This document shows, piece by piece, positions 1-8,267 of a DNA stretch of 64,000 nt (the stretch's first letter is position 1; every line of letters begins with the position of its first letter). Source of the stretch: Flavobacterium azooxidireducens (GTDB lineage: Bacteria; Bacteroidota; Bacteroidia; Flavobacteriales; Flavobacteriaceae); NCBI RefSeq assembly GCF_023195775.1, contig NZ_CP096205.1, positions 2,854,001-2,918,000 on the forward strand. Direction: 5' to 3'. A program made the position numbers and the translations under genes. The notes beneath the pieces were generated by a model. The model had not been told where the DNA came from. It worked only from the letters and a program-made list of their open reading frames with translations, and did not search any database.

Positions 1-766
1 GCGTCAAAATACTTCCTTGCAAAAAAGTAAGCACTCGCATTTTTTTGACTTTTTCCATTTCCAAATCATAGATTTCTTGTGTGTGAACTTTCAATCGGCG
101 AATTTCAGGGTAGGTGAGTCCAAGACTTTTTACCAATTCGATGTTGCGTAAACTTTCCGTAATTGTTCCACTCATTTGACGATTTTGCCTAATCAATGAA
201 CGTTGCAATGTTTTGATAGAACGGCTTAAAACACTTGTTAATCCGCCCAGCAAAACAATTCCAATTAAGAAAACAGGAATTAAAGCCCAATGTTTTGTGA
301 TAGCATACCAAAGTAAAAATCCGATTCCGACTGCAGAGGAAAATAAAATATTGATAAAAGAAGAAATGAACCGTTCTGTATCCGAACGTACTTTTTGTAA
401 AATCGATAAAATTTCGCCACTACTTTGATCTTCAAATTCTTGAAAAGGTAAACGTAAGGTTTGACGAAGTCCGTCGTTAAAAATCTGCATACCAAATTTT
501 TGAACTACTAAGCGAATAAAATAATCTTTGAAGGATAAAATCAGTTTCGATGCCAATGCGATTCCGATAGCCAAAAAGAGTAATTTTGTAGCACCGCTAA
601 CTCTTTCTTCATTGGTTTTATCTCCGGGATTCAGAGCATAATCATCAATAATTTGACCAAAAATAATAGGGTCATATAAAGCTAAAATTTGTGCAATTCC
701 GGCTAAAAATAAAGCAAGAAAAACCCATTTGCTGTATGGCTTTAAGTATTTCCAAAGTAAATTCAT
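1..766 (-). CDS. ABC exporter, N-terminal membrane part (partial)
   Basis: The frame is open from a start at 766 to the window edge, giving about 255 residues of the N-terminal transmembrane domain of an MsbA or multidrug type ABC exporter. It begins MNLLWKYLKPYSKW and has hydrophobic segments near residues 15-35, 60-80 and 130-170. An EFEDQSSGEI-type stretch followed by KVRSDTERF matches the coupling-helix region usual in this family. The ATP-binding domain would lie beyond the window. The substrate (lipid or drug) cannot be told from this part. The family call is firm because fold and length agree; the start is supported by a TATATTTG element about 25 bp upstream. Confidence 0.85.
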   Translation of the reverse strand, partial: MNLLWKYLKPYSKWVFLALFLAGIAQILALYDPIIFGQIIDDYALNPGDKTNEERVSGATKLLFLAIGIALASKLILSFKDYFIRLVVQKFGMQIFNDGLRQTLRLPFQEFEDQSSGEILSILQKVRSDTERFISSFINILFSSAVGIGFLLWYAITKHWALIPVFLIGIVLLGGLTSVLSRSIKTLQRSLIRQNRQMSGTITESLRNIELVKSLGLTYPEIRRLKVHTQEIYDLEMEKVKKMRVLTFLQGSILT

Positions 767-789
767 AGTGATAATTTTGGCTTAATTAT

Positions 790-797
790 CAAATATA
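790..797 (-). promoter_or_regulatory. -7 promoter element of the ABC exporter gene
   Basis: Reads TATATTTG on the minus strand, matching the Bacteroidota -7 consensus TAnnTTTG, 23 bp before the start codon. No good TTG is seen 19 bp further upstream. Confidence 0.5.
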
Positions 798-820
798 ACT
801 AAAAATAAGCTTGAACTTAT

Positions 821-1591
821 TTATGAAATGAATGTTTTCCGAATTCCAATCAATACAAATAGTAAAATAGAATAAATTACAAAAAACGGCACAATAAATT
901 CAATCCAGCCTAAAGGAAGCATAATGGCAATAATTAACAATTGAAATCCTAATCCATAAGCAGAAAGCAACGTCATAAACCAATTAGGAAAGGTTTTGAC
1001 TTTGTATGCATCCAAATCTAAAAAGTGAATAATTTTGTCAAACGATCCATACACAATATTGTAAATTTTAAAAAGAATATTTACTACTGTTTGACTTTCT
1101 CCAGGTAATGCTTTGGGTGTTTTGTATTCAAAAATTTTACTGGTTGAATCGCCGCCAACCGATTTTGTTCGCAAAATTACATAGTAATAATTGTATAATG
1201 TTCCTTGTAATTGAATGGCTAAAAAAGCTAAAATGGTGAACCAAAAGGATGTGGAAGAAACATAACAAATCGCCATTAGAAAACCGAAATTCAAGAAAAT
1301 ATCAAAGATACTATCTAAATATCTTCCGGAATAGGAAGGTGTTTTTTTCAACCTAGCTAATTCACCATCAGCCGCATCAATAATGGATTTCAAAATGATA
1401 AAAAAAGCAGCCCAAACATAATGATTATAAAGGATGCAATATATAGCAATCAATCCGCTTATTCCAAAAAGGAGCGTCACATGAATAGGAGTAAAGCGTG
1501 TTTTTTTTAATTGTAAAGCAAAAATTCTTCCGAAGGTTCTACCATAATCGGATAAATCTAAAAATTTATCCTGAGCGGCGAGTTTAGACAT
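821..1591 (-). CDS. CDP-alcohol phosphatidyltransferase family protein
   Basis: A 256-residue integral membrane enzyme expected to transfer a phosphatidyl or phospho-alcohol group from a CDP-activated donor to an alcohol, i.e. phospholipid head-group synthesis. The full family signature D-x2-DG-x2-AR-x8-G-x3-D-x3-D is present at residues 72-97 (D72, D75, G76, A79, R80, G89, D93, D97), so the metal and CDP site looks intact. Five to six hydrophobic segments follow the usual topology. The acceptor alcohol cannot be deduced. It lies 42 bp from heme A synthase on the same strand and may share its transcript. Confidence 0.9.
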   Translation of the reverse strand: MSKLAAQDKFLDLSDYGRTFGRIFALQLKKTRFTPIHVTLLFGISGLIAIYCILYNHYVWAAFFIILKSIIDAADGELARLKKTPSYSGRYLDSIFDIFLNFGFLMAICYVSSTSFWFTILAFLAIQLQGTLYNYYYVILRTKSVGGDSTSKIFEYKTPKALPGESQTVVNILFKIYNIVYGSFDKIIHFLDLDAYKVKTFPNWFMTLLSAYGLGFQLLIIAIMLPLGWIEFIVPFFVIYSILLFVLIGIRKTFIS

Positions 1592-1633
1592 TTAATATAT
1601 TCTAACGAAACTGCGACAATATAGTCTGAAAAT

Positions 1634-2653
1634 TTATTTACTAAAACGATGTAAAGTAAACGTCATGGCACTCAGCAATAAAAAAGCCATCAATTGATGA
1701 GCCAATCCCAACCAAAGCGGAACATGAAATAAAAGGGTAAAAATACCCAAAATAAATTGAATAAACACAAACAAAACCAATGTTTTAACTGATTTTGATT
1801 GAAGTGTTGAAAGAGAATATTTTTTACTTCTAACAAATAATAATATCATCAAACCAACCACAACATAAGCCAATGTTCGATGCACAAATTGAACACCACT
1901 TTTTCCTTCGGTTAAGTTTTGTAAAACAGTGGGCTGTTCAATCCAAACGGTTTCATGAATCAATTTTCCTTCGCTCATCAATGGCCAATGATTATGAATT
2001 AATCCAGCGTTTAAACCGGCTACAAATCCACCGTAAATGATTTGAATAATCAAAACCATCATTGCAATTCGGGCTAATTTCCGCAACGGTAAAATGACTT
2101 CAATTTTGTTGGGATAGATTAAATCCAACGCAACCCAAAGTGTATATGCAAATGTGATAAACGCAAAAGTTAGGTGCAAAGCCAGTCGATAATGACTCAC
2201 ATCAGGATTATCAATCAAACCACTTTTCACCATAAACCAACCTAAAAATCCTTGAAATCCACCCATAAATAAAAGGATGATACATTTTTTAATGGTTGAA
2301 GCGTCTAACTTTTTCTTTATTAAAAAATAAACAAACGGAATGATAAATACAATTCCGATGATTCTACCAATGAAGCGGTGAAACCATTCCCAGAAATAAA
2401 TGAATTTGTAATCGTCTAATGTAAAATCGTTGTGAATATTGATTTTCTGGTATTCGGGAAATTTTTTATATTCTTCAAACGCTTCATTCCAAGCTTGTTC
2501 GGAAGTAGGAGGAAAAGTATCGGTCACCAAATGCCAATCGGTCATAGAAAGTCCGGAATTGGTAAGGCGAGTGATACCACCAACCATTACCATAATAAAC
2601 AATAAAACACAGCCGGAAAGAAGCCAAATTATGACGGGTTTGTTTGTTTTCAT
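1634..2653 (-). CDS. ctaA: Heme A synthase (CtaA/Cox15)
   Basis: 339 residues with about eight membrane segments, the usual size of the Cox15/CtaA family, which oxidises the C8 methyl of heme O to make heme A for aa3-type oxidases. Four family histidines are visible in conserved contexts: EWFHRFIGR near residue 91, HLTFAF near 161, VQFVHRTLAY near 258 and LAHQLMAF near 319. The N-terminal segment with GGITRLTNSGLS is also typical. The start at 2653 is 2 bp from the stop of the upstream toxin gene, so it may be read through from the TA operon. Since the cbb3 oxidase in this window uses heme b, the presence of ctaA implies a second, aa3-type oxidase elsewhere. Confidence 0.95.
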   Translation of the reverse strand: MKTNKPVIIWLLSGCVLLFIMVMVGGITRLTNSGLSMTDWHLVTDTFPPTSEQAWNEAFEEYKKFPEYQKINIHNDFTLDDYKFIYFWEWFHRFIGRIIGIVFIIPFVYFLIKKKLDASTIKKCIILLFMGGFQGFLGWFMVKSGLIDNPDVSHYRLALHLTFAFITFAYTLWVALDLIYPNKIEVILPLRKLARIAMMVLIIQIIYGGFVAGLNAGLIHNHWPLMSEGKLIHETVWIEQPTVLQNLTEGKSGVQFVHRTLAYVVVGLMILLFVRSKKYSLSTLQSKSVKTLVLFVFIQFILGIFTLLFHVPLWLGLAHQLMAFLLLSAMTFTLHRFSK

Positions 2654-2655
2654 TT

Positions 2656-2952
2656 TTATTTGATAGGAAAGTTATCAGGTTTTTGTCTTGTGTCCCAAAT
2701 GTCTAAAACAACAATTTCGGAATCAGTGATTTTATAAATAATTTCAAAATGACTGACTATTATAAATTTTATATCGTCATTTTTGGTTGGATTTCCAAAA
2801 TCTGGTAGTTTGGTCACAATAAGTAAATTTTCTTTAAAAAGCTGATTCAGTTTGTTGCTGTAAACTTTAGATTTATTACGATTATTCCAATAGTCAAAAA
2901 TGTTTTTTCTTGAGGTTCTGGCTTCAATAGACCAAATTAATCTTCTAACCAT
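2656..2952 (-). CDS. RelE/ParE-family toxin, copy 2 of tandem pair
   Basis: 98 residues with the compact RelE/ParE layout: IWSIEA at the N-terminus, a YWNNRN helix, then the C-terminal strands YKI and VVLDIWDTRQKP. Such toxins either cleave mRNA on the ribosome or poison gyrase; which applies here is not visible. It overlaps the upstream antitoxin gene by 16 bp, the usual coupling of TA operons. It is about half identical to the toxin at 3336-3638 and lies exactly 680 bp from it, so the two arose by tandem duplication. No frameshift is seen. Confidence 0.85.
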   Translation of the reverse strand: MVRRLIWSIEARTSRKNIFDYWNNRNKSKVYSNKLNQLFKENLLIVTKLPDFGNPTKNDDIKFIIVSHFEIIYKITDSEIVVLDIWDTRQKPDNFPIK

Positions 2953-3218
2953 TTTTGAATTTCTTTATCGGCTTCTTCATCAGAAATACATTCTCCATTT
3001 TTGTGTTGATCCAATGCTTTGTCAATTCTTTTTTGTTCCCGTTCATTAAAAACACGAACTTTTTGGTTAGTTGTTTTTTGATATGTTGATGGTGGTTCGT
3101 TTACCATAGTATTTGTTTGGTAGAAGCTAATCATTTCTTGAATTTTATTCAAAAGTTCAACATCATTAGTAGCAATGATTTTGGCAATAATTTCTAATTT
3201 TAATGCATCGATGTTCAT
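2937..3218 (-). CDS. Antitoxin, copy 2 of tandem pair
   Basis: 93 residues. The N-terminus MNIDALKLEIIAKIIATND and the helix ELLNKIQEMI are nearly the same as in the neighbouring copy at 3602-3898. The C-terminal part GECISDEEADKEIQKWLED resembles the toxin-wrapping tails of small Bacteroidota antitoxins. It precedes and overlaps a RelE/ParE toxin gene. A DNA-binding fold is not obvious, so the N-terminal helices may serve dimerisation or a degenerate HTH. Its 72-bp upstream region is a copy of that of the other pair (3219-3290 against 3899-3970). Confidence 0.8.
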   Translation of the reverse strand: MNIDALKLEIIAKIIATNDVELLNKIQEMISFYQTNTMVNEPPSTYQKTTNQKVRVFNEREQKRIDKALDQHKNGECISDEEADKEIQKWLED

Positions 3219-3290
3219 CTATCTAAATTTTTATAAAATTAAGAATTTTTAGATAATATTGAATGAAACAAAACTTAAACTTTTATCAAA
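3219..3290. repeat. Copied upstream region of TA pair, including CCA-transferase gene tail
   Basis: Aligns without gaps to 3899-3970. The last bases correspond to the final codons of the CCA-transferase gene (L-T-K-V-stop there, L-I-K-V-stop here), although no such gene precedes this copy. Beyond 3290 the similarity ends. Confidence 0.8.
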
Positions 3291-3335
3291 TAATTTGTCA
3301 TAAAATATGAAATCAAATTTCATTAATCAAAAGTG

Positions 3336-3638
3336 TTAAATCGGAAAATTTATAGGATTTTTTCTAGTATCCCAAATGTCTAATACTTTAATAAATTCAA
3401 GTGAAACTTCAAAAATTAGATAATAATTACTCGCTAGAACCATTCTTATATTTTCATAATCAACTGCTATTGATGCTTCAGGATATTTAGCAATTTGCAA
3501 TAGTTTATCGTTAAAAAGTAAATTTAATTTTTTGGAATAAAGAGTAGATTTATTTCGATGATTCCAATATTCGAATAGACTCTTTTTTGTAACTAACGCT
3601 TCTACTGACCATATAATTTTTCTTGCTCTTGGAACCAT
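3336..3638 (-). CDS. RelE/ParE-family toxin, copy 1 of tandem pair
   Basis: 100 residues, homologous to the toxin at 2656-2952: shared IIWSVEA, EYWNHRNKS and VLDIWDTRKNP. It overlaps its antitoxin gene by 37 bp, more than in the other copy because both gene ends have drifted. Both copies keep an intact frame, which argues against a dead duplicate. The middle (residues 55-75) is the most diverged part, so the two toxins may have separate antitoxin specificity. Confidence 0.85.
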   Translation of the reverse strand: MVPRARKIIWSVEALVTKKSLFEYWNHRNKSTLYSKKLNLLFNDKLLQIAKYPEASIAVDYENIRMVLASNYYLIFEVSLEFIKVLDIWDTRKNPINFPI

Positions 3639-3898
3639 TTTTGTAATTCAATTTCTGCCTCTTCACTAGTAATAAACTCACCATTTTCAACTTGTTTCAG
3701 GGCTTTTTCAATTCTTTCTTTTTGCCAATCATTTAAAATATGCATTCGTTCAGAAGTTTCATAAGTAGCAGTAGGTTCATTGACCAACAAATTAGATTTG
3801 TAAGAATAAATAATTTCTTGAATTCCATTTAAAAGTTCCACATCATCAGTAGCAATGATTTTGGCTATAATTTCCAATTTTAATTTATCAATATTCAT
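3602..3898 (-). CDS. Antitoxin, copy 1 of tandem pair
   Basis: 98 residues, starting MNIDKLKLEIIAKIIATDD as in copy 2, with a variable middle and a C-terminal acidic helix (ITSEEAEIELQKWFQEQ). It lies 56 bp downstream of the stop codon of the CCA-transferase gene on the same strand. Because the duplicated unit carries the tail of that gene, this pair, which still sits next to the complete gene, is the likely parent copy. Confidence 0.8.
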   Translation of the reverse strand: MNIDKLKLEIIAKIIATDDVELLNGIQEIIYSYKSNLLVNEPTATYETSERMHILNDWQKERIEKALKQVENGEFITSEEAEIELQKWFQEQEKLYGQ

Positions 3899-3970
3899 AA
3901 ATCTAAATTTTTATAAAATTAAGAATTTTTCATCAATCTTAGATAAAACAAAACTTAAACTTTTGTCAAA
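3899..3970. repeat. Parent upstream region of TA pair
   Basis: 72 bp matching 3219-3290 at a 680-bp offset. It includes the last codons of the CCA-transferase gene (stop at 3955-3957), which fixes the direction of copying. Confidence 0.8.
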
Positions 3971-5370
3971 CCTAGCTTGGCTCCACGTTTTAAAACAAAC
4001 TCATAAGCAGCTTCATATTCATTCGGGATTTCGCCTTCTAAAATTGCTTCTTTCACGGCTTCTTTTAAAACCCCAATTTCACGAGAGGGTTTTAAATTGA
4101 AAATGGCCATAATTTCTTCTCCGGAAATGGGCGGTTGAAAATTTCGCACGTGATCGCGTTCTTCTACTTCTACAATTTTCTGACGAACGACCTTAAAATT
4201 ATTATGGTATTTTTTAAATTTATTTGGGTTTTTGGTGGTAATATCTGCTTCGCACAAAATCATTAAATCTTCAATGTCTTCACCGGCATCAAAAAGCAAA
4301 CGTCGAACGGCGGAATCTGTAACGATGTCTTGCGAAAGCACAATCGGTCGTGAACTCAACATCACCAATTTTGATACAAATTTCATTTTATGATTTTGTG
4401 GCATATGCAATCGTTCGAAGATTTTTTTGACCATTTTTCCACCCAAAAATTCGTGTCCGTGAAATGTCCAACCTTGTTTTTTGTTGAATTTTTTGGTGGG
4501 AGCTTTTCCGATATCGTGAAGCAAAGCCGCCCATCTCAACCATACATCTTCGGTATTCGGACAAATGTTATCTACAACTTCTAAAGTGTGATAAAAGTTG
4601 TTTTTGTGTGTAAGACCTTCAATTTCTTCCACTTGATTTAATGCAGTCAATTCCGGTAAAATCAAATCTAGCAAACCAGTTTGATACAATAAAATAAATC
4701 CGATGGAAGGTTTTTCTGTCGATAAAATTTTGTTCAATTCATCCACAATTCGTTCACCGGAAATGATGTTGATTCGATCACAATTTTTTAAAATGGAAGC
4801 TAATGATTTTTCTTCAATCGTAAAATTCAATTGAGTGGCAAAACGAATCGCTCGCATCATTCGCAATGGATCATCCGAAAAGGTAATATCAGCATCTAAA
4901 GGTGTTCTGATAATTTTATTTTCTAAATCTTCCAAACCATTAAAAGGATCGATTAAATCGCCATAATTTTTTTCATTCAACGAAAAAGCCAAGGCATTAA
5001 TGGTAAAATCGCGTCGGTTTTGATCGTCTTGCAATGTTCCGTTTTCTACAACCGGATTTCGACTTTCAAAATGATAGCTTTCTTTTCGAGCACCTACAAA
5101 CTCGATGTCAATTTCTTGAAATCGAAGCATCGCAGTTCCATACGTTTTAAAAACCTGCACTTTTGGTTTGTTTGGAAGAAGTTCTGAAACTTTGAGAGCC
5201 AGTTCGATTCCGCTACCAATGGCAACAATGTCGATGTCTTTTTTGAAATCTCGTTCTAACAAAAAATCACGTACAAAACCACCAATTACATAGGTTTCTA
5301 CACCAAGCTCTTGTGCTGCTTTGGAGATGATTTTGAAGATTGGGTTATGTAGGGCTTGTGTGTAATTCAT
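3955..5370 (-). CDS. CCA tRNA nucleotidyltransferase with HD domain
   Basis: 471 residues. The N-terminal polymerase-beta-like head has [12 protein letters not shown] (residues 27-38) and the DID metal-binding carboxylates near 45-47; the RRDFTINA motif near 118 and the neck domain follow. A C-terminal HD domain (HDIGKAP near residue 287) is typical of bacterial CCA-adding enzymes with added phosphohydrolase activity. It builds or repairs the 3' CCA of tRNAs, which matters here because the tRNA-His gene in this window does not encode CCA. Its start codon directly abuts the inverted repeat that begins at 5371, so its leader has been replaced by the inserted unit. Confidence 0.93.
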   Translation of the reverse strand: MNYTQALHNPIFKIISKAAQELGVETYVIGGFVRDFLLERDFKKDIDIVAIGSGIELALKVSELLPNKPKVQVFKTYGTAMLRFQEIDIEFVGARKESYHFESRNPVVENGTLQDDQNRRDFTINALAFSLNEKNYGDLIDPFNGLEDLENKIIRTPLDADITFSDDPLRMMRAIRFATQLNFTIEEKSLASILKNCDRINIISGERIVDELNKILSTEKPSIGFILLYQTGLLDLILPELTALNQVEEIEGLTHKNNFYHTLEVVDNICPNTEDVWLRWAALLHDIGKAPTKKFNKKQGWTFHGHEFLGGKMVKKIFERLHMPQNHKMKFVSKLVMLSSRPIVLSQDIVTDSAVRRLLFDAGEDIEDLMILCEADITTKNPNKFKKYHNNFKVVRQKIVEVEERDHVRNFQPPISGEEIMAIFNLKPSREIGVLKEAVKEAILEGEIPNEYEAAYEFVLKRGAKLGLTKV

Positions 5371-5394
5371 TTTTTTAGCCGCTGATTCACTGAT
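5371..5394. repeat. Left inverted repeat of GxxExxY cassette
   Basis: Six T, then AGCCG and the core CTGATTCACTGAT. Pairs with 5884-5907. The core recurs at 5454-5466, next to the stop of the intact gene. Confidence 0.75.
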
Positions 5395-5430
5395 CTATTT
5401 GGAATTTATAATTCTTTTTAAATTCAACGG
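5381..5430 (-). pseudogene. Remnant of GxxExxY gene 3' end
   Basis: About 50 bp similar to 5453-5503, which spans the stop codon and last codons of the intact GxxExxY gene. The remnant still shows the K-R-I-I-N-S-K-stop coding sequence but with one extra A, so it is frameshifted. Confidence 0.6.
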
Positions 5431-5466
5431 ATTTTTAATTATTTTTATGGTCGCTGATTCACTGAT

Positions 5467-5847
5467 TTACTTGGAATTTATAATTCTTTTGTATTCAACT
5501 GATGTTTGGTTAAAGTTTACTAATAAAGCTAGTTTATTTTTTGAAACTTTTAAATAGTTTAGACATTGGGCATAGTGATTGTTAACAAACGAATCAGTAG
5601 ATTTAATTTCTAAAATTATTTTATCAAACACCACAAAATCAGCATAAAATTTGTGTTTTAAGACTGTGTCTTTATAATTTACTTTATATTCTTTTTCTCT
5701 TTCAAAAGGAATATTATTTTTATTGAATTCATACTCTAAAGCGTCTTTATAGACTATTTCTGAAAAACCTTTCCCAAGATTTTTATGAACTTCATATAAA
5801 ATTCCAATTATTGTATAACTCTCATTCTCGTATAGATATTCAGGCAT
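5467..5847 (-). CDS. GxxExxY family protein (PD-(D/E)XK nuclease-like)
   Basis: 126 residues carrying the name-giving motif GFSEIVY (about residues 27-33), then FYADFVV and ILEIKS (about 68-83), which match the D and E-x-K active-site pattern of the PD-(D/E)XK nuclease fold, and a Q-x2-NYL helix. The family is known from many environmental and Bacteroidota genomes and lacks a demonstrated function. Here it sits alone between two tRNA-related genes inside a unit with inverted repeats. Its stop codon overlaps the internal copy of the repeat core. It could be a selfish cassette with a nuclease, or a captured passenger gene. Confidence 0.88.
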   Translation of the reverse strand: MPEYLYENESYTIIGILYEVHKNLGKGFSEIVYKDALEYEFNKNNIPFEREKEYKVNYKDTVLKHKFYADFVVFDKIILEIKSTDSFVNNHYAQCLNYLKVSKNKLALLVNFNQTSVEYKRIINSK

Positions 5848-5883
5848 ATATTTATTATTTTGGTTTGTAAAAATTCAAAAAAA

Positions 5884-5907
5884 ATCAGTGAATCAGTGGC
5901 AAAAAAA
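5884..5907. repeat. Right inverted repeat of GxxExxY cassette
   Basis: Reads ATCAGTGAATCAGTGGC followed by seven A; the reverse complement matches 5371-5394 at 22 of 24 positions. Confidence 0.75.
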
Positions 5908-5928
5908 TATAATTTGTGCCGTACAACT

Positions 5929-6498
5929 TTATTTCCGAATAATTTGAACCTTCGCGTCCAACGTCAATTTAATAATCGTGGATGGCTTATCGCAAATTTT
6001 TTCGCGGTGCAAATTTACAACATAGTCTACACCTTTAATAATTTCGGGACTGATTTCTTTGAATGATTTTGGAGTAGGTTGACCGGAAATGTTTGCAGAA
6101 GTAGAAACCAAAGGTCTCTTCATGCGTTCCATCAATTTAAAACAGAACGGTTCTTTCACCAATCGAACGGCCAAAGATTGGTCTTCTGCAATAATATTTG
6201 GAGCCACATTTCGTGGTTTATCTAAAATTAAAGTCGTTGGTTTTTCTGATAAATCTAGAATTTGCCATGCGACTTCGGGAATATCTTTGAAAACATTGTA
6301 CATCATTTTTTCACCATTCATCAGCACGATCATACTTTTTGATTCTTCTCTTTTTTTGAGAGCATAGATTTTTTTTACGGCTTCGGGATTTGTAGCATCG
6401 CAACCAATTCCCCAAACGGTATCGGTTGGGTAGAGGATGATGCCTCCGTTTTGAATGACTTCGAAGGCGTTGTGGATTTCGGTGTTGATGTCGTTCAT
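5929..6498 (-). CDS. L-threonylcarbamoyladenylate synthase (Sua5/YrdC/TsaC)
   Basis: 189 residues of the YrdC fold, making threonylcarbamoyl-AMP from threonine, bicarbonate and ATP for t6A modification at position 37 of ANN-decoding tRNAs. Family motifs include YPTDTVWGIGCD near residue 22, ALKKRE near 47, and the C-terminal PLVSTSANISGQPTP stretch near 128. This is the short TsaC form without the Sua5 C-terminal domain. It precedes the CCA-transferase gene on the same strand, so two tRNA-processing genes were neighbours before the GxxExxY unit separated them. It is 2 bp downstream of a glycosyltransferase gene. Confidence 0.93.
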   Translation of the reverse strand: MNDINTEIHNAFEVIQNGGIILYPTDTVWGIGCDATNPEAVKKIYALKKREESKSMIVLMNGEKMMYNVFKDIPEVAWQILDLSEKPTTLILDKPRNVAPNIIAEDQSLAVRLVKEPFCFKLMERMKRPLVSTSANISGQPTPKSFKEISPEIIKGVDYVVNLHREKICDKPSTIIKLTLDAKVQIIRK

Positions 6499-6500
6499 AA

Positions 6501-7412
6501 TTATTTTTGTTTGTATTGGAGTGATTCACTCATTGGAGCTCCTCTCCAAATTAATGAAAACAAAGGTCTGTTTTTAGCTTTAATTAAACTACTCAATCCA
6601 TATTTAACAAGTAAAAACCATCGAACTGATTGATAACCAAAATTACCGTAATGTTTCTTCATTACATAAAGCAAGGAAATTTTGAGTTCTTTTTTTATAG
6701 CTAACGATTTTTCGGTACTTGCTCCGTGAAAGTGGATAAACTCTGCTTCAGGAATTAAATAAGCAAATTTATTCATTTTAGCGAGTCTTAAACAGAGGTC
6801 AGTTTCTTCGTAATACAAAAAAATTTGCTGATCAAAACCACCCACTTTTACAAAATCATCAACTCTAATGAACATAAAACTTCCCGGAACAAAATTTACT
6901 TCGATAGGCGAGTTGTATTTCTTTTTTCGTTTAGGGTATTTTTTAGGATTAATTAGTTCCAAAAAACTTCTTCCAAAAATTTCTCTAGCTGGAGAGGCAA
7001 AATGATCTAATGAAATTAGAAATTTATTGTCTTCTTTATATGCTTGAGCTCCTGCAATTCCTATCGATAAATTATTGTCAAGTTCATTTTTTAAAATAGC
7101 CAAACAATCATTCAAAAAGAGTGTGTCGTTGTTTACAAATGCAAGATATTTTGCGTTAGAATGTTTAAAACCATACATGTTTCCGCCACCAAAACCCGCA
7201 TTAATATTATTTTTAAGCAGTTTTAAATTGGGTAAATTTGAATTATCGCAAAAGCTTTTCAGGTTTTCAAAATCTTTGTTTTCAGAACAATTATCAGTTA
7301 TGATTACTTGGAAATTAATTTCGTTTGATGTTTTTTCATAAATTGAATTAATACAGTCAATACTTAACTCGCTTGAATTATAATTGATCAAAATTATTGC
7401 AATATCAAACAT
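6501..7412 (-). CDS. Glycosyltransferase family 2 (rhamnosyltransferase-like)
   Basis: 303 residues with a GT-A fold: N-terminal IILINYNSSE, the nucleotide-sugar region ITDNCSENKDF, AFVNNDTLF as the DxD-like site near residue 93, and FLYYEETDLCLRLAK near 208. This arrangement is typical of WbbL-like rhamnosyl or other sugar transferases acting on surface polysaccharide in the cytoplasm. Donor and acceptor are unknown. It lies 1 bp from the next GT2 gene and 2 bp from sua5, so these three form a minus-strand operon that begins at 8211. Confidence 0.9.
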   Translation of the reverse strand: MFDIAIILINYNSSELSIDCINSIYEKTSNEINFQVIITDNCSENKDFENLKSFCDNSNLPNLKLLKNNINAGFGGGNMYGFKHSNAKYLAFVNNDTLFLNDCLAILKNELDNNLSIGIAGAQAYKEDNKFLISLDHFASPAREIFGRSFLELINPKKYPKRKKKYNSPIEVNFVPGSFMFIRVDDFVKVGGFDQQIFLYYEETDLCLRLAKMNKFAYLIPEAEFIHFHGASTEKSLAIKKELKISLLYVMKKHYGNFGYQSVRWFLLVKYGLSSLIKAKNRPLFSLIWRGAPMSESLQYKQK

Positions 7413-7413
7413 A

Positions 7414-8211
7414 TTATAAAAATTGGTTTATTCCTTTTTCGATGAAAGTCAGTTTTTTTTCTTTTGTTTGACGTTCAATTTCATGGTTAATTTCGATGTG
7501 ACTTTTTGATTGTTCTTTATGGTAAATATGATACGCAATTCCGGCAAATTTGAGCCGTTTTCCTTTGATTCCTAAATTATGCAATCGTTCAATCATTTCT
7601 GAATCATCTATACCCCAGCCCACTAAATCTTCATTAAAACCATTTATTTTAATGAAATCTTCTCGCCAAAATGACATATTGCAACCCCTGAGTTTTGAGG
7701 ATCTTTTCTCTACAATTTTAGCAAAGTTCATCATGAACGGAATACGAATTGTTCTACCTCGTTTTTTTATTCCGTTTGAAAATAAATTAAAATGAATTAT
7801 TTTTTTTGAAAAAAGATCCTCTAAAAGCGATGGTTGAATATTTACCCTTGAGCCAAAAAGATAAAACCCTTTTTGAGCAAATTGAAGATGATCTTCAACA
7901 AAATGTTTATTCATAATAATATCACCATCAATTTCAATAATATAGTCATATTGAGCTTTGGCAATAGCCTTATTCATTATTCGCGGCTTACGATTTTTAA
8001 TGTCTTCTTGCCAAATATGAATTAATGGAACCGGAAAAATGGTTTGATAATAGTCAATTAAAACTTTTGTATCACTTTTTGAGCCATCATCTGCAATGAT
8101 TACTTCATTTGGCAAAACCGTTTGATTCATTATGCTCAATAACAACAAATCCAATGCCTCCGGCCAATTGTATGTTGGAGTTACGAGTGAACATTTAAGT
8201 TTATTTTTCAT
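7414..8211 (-). CDS. Glycosyltransferase family 2 (galactosyltransferase C-domain type)
   Basis: 265 residues. The N-terminus holds LVTPTYNWPEAL and IIADDGSKSDT; IIEIDGDIIMNKHFVEDH near residue 92 provides the DxD-like site. The C-terminal GCNMSFWREDF and GWGIDDSEMIERL stretch is the galactosyltransferase-type C-domain found in chondroitin-synthase-like GT2 proteins. It resembles the plus-strand gene at 9930-10742 in layout (both have HVWxED and an xKSxIxN motif), so the two may be distant paralogues. First gene of the minus-strand operon; the divergent GT17 gene starts 56 bp away. Confidence 0.9.
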   Translation of the reverse strand: MKNKLKCSLVTPTYNWPEALDLLLLSIMNQTVLPNEVIIADDGSKSDTKVLIDYYQTIFPVPLIHIWQEDIKNRKPRIMNKAIAKAQYDYIIEIDGDIIMNKHFVEDHLQFAQKGFYLFGSRVNIQPSLLEDLFSKKIIHFNLFSNGIKKRGRTIRIPFMMNFAKIVEKRSSKLRGCNMSFWREDFIKINGFNEDLVGWGIDDSEMIERLHNLGIKGKRLKFAGIAYHIYHKEQSKSHIEINHEIERQTKEKKLTFIEKGINQFL

Positions 8212-8267
8212 ACTTTTAAATAATCTGGCAAGTTAGGATATTTTTTTATATTTGTAAAAAATACATT

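Larger units (their letters stand above)
5371..5907. mobile_element. GxxExxY gene cassette with terminal inverted repeats
   Basis: A 537-bp unit bounded by 24-bp inverted repeats (5371-5394 and 5884-5907) that match at 22 of 24 positions. It holds one intact GxxExxY gene and a second, decayed copy of that gene's 3' end. It occupies the gap between sua5 and the CCA-transferase gene and abuts the start codon of the latter. There is no transposase, so it would be non-autonomous or moved by recombination. That it is mobile is inference from the repeats and position. Confidence 0.55.

Noticed and set aside
5371-5907. Classic insertion sequence
   Set aside because: No transposase and no clear target-site duplication were found; called a cassette only.
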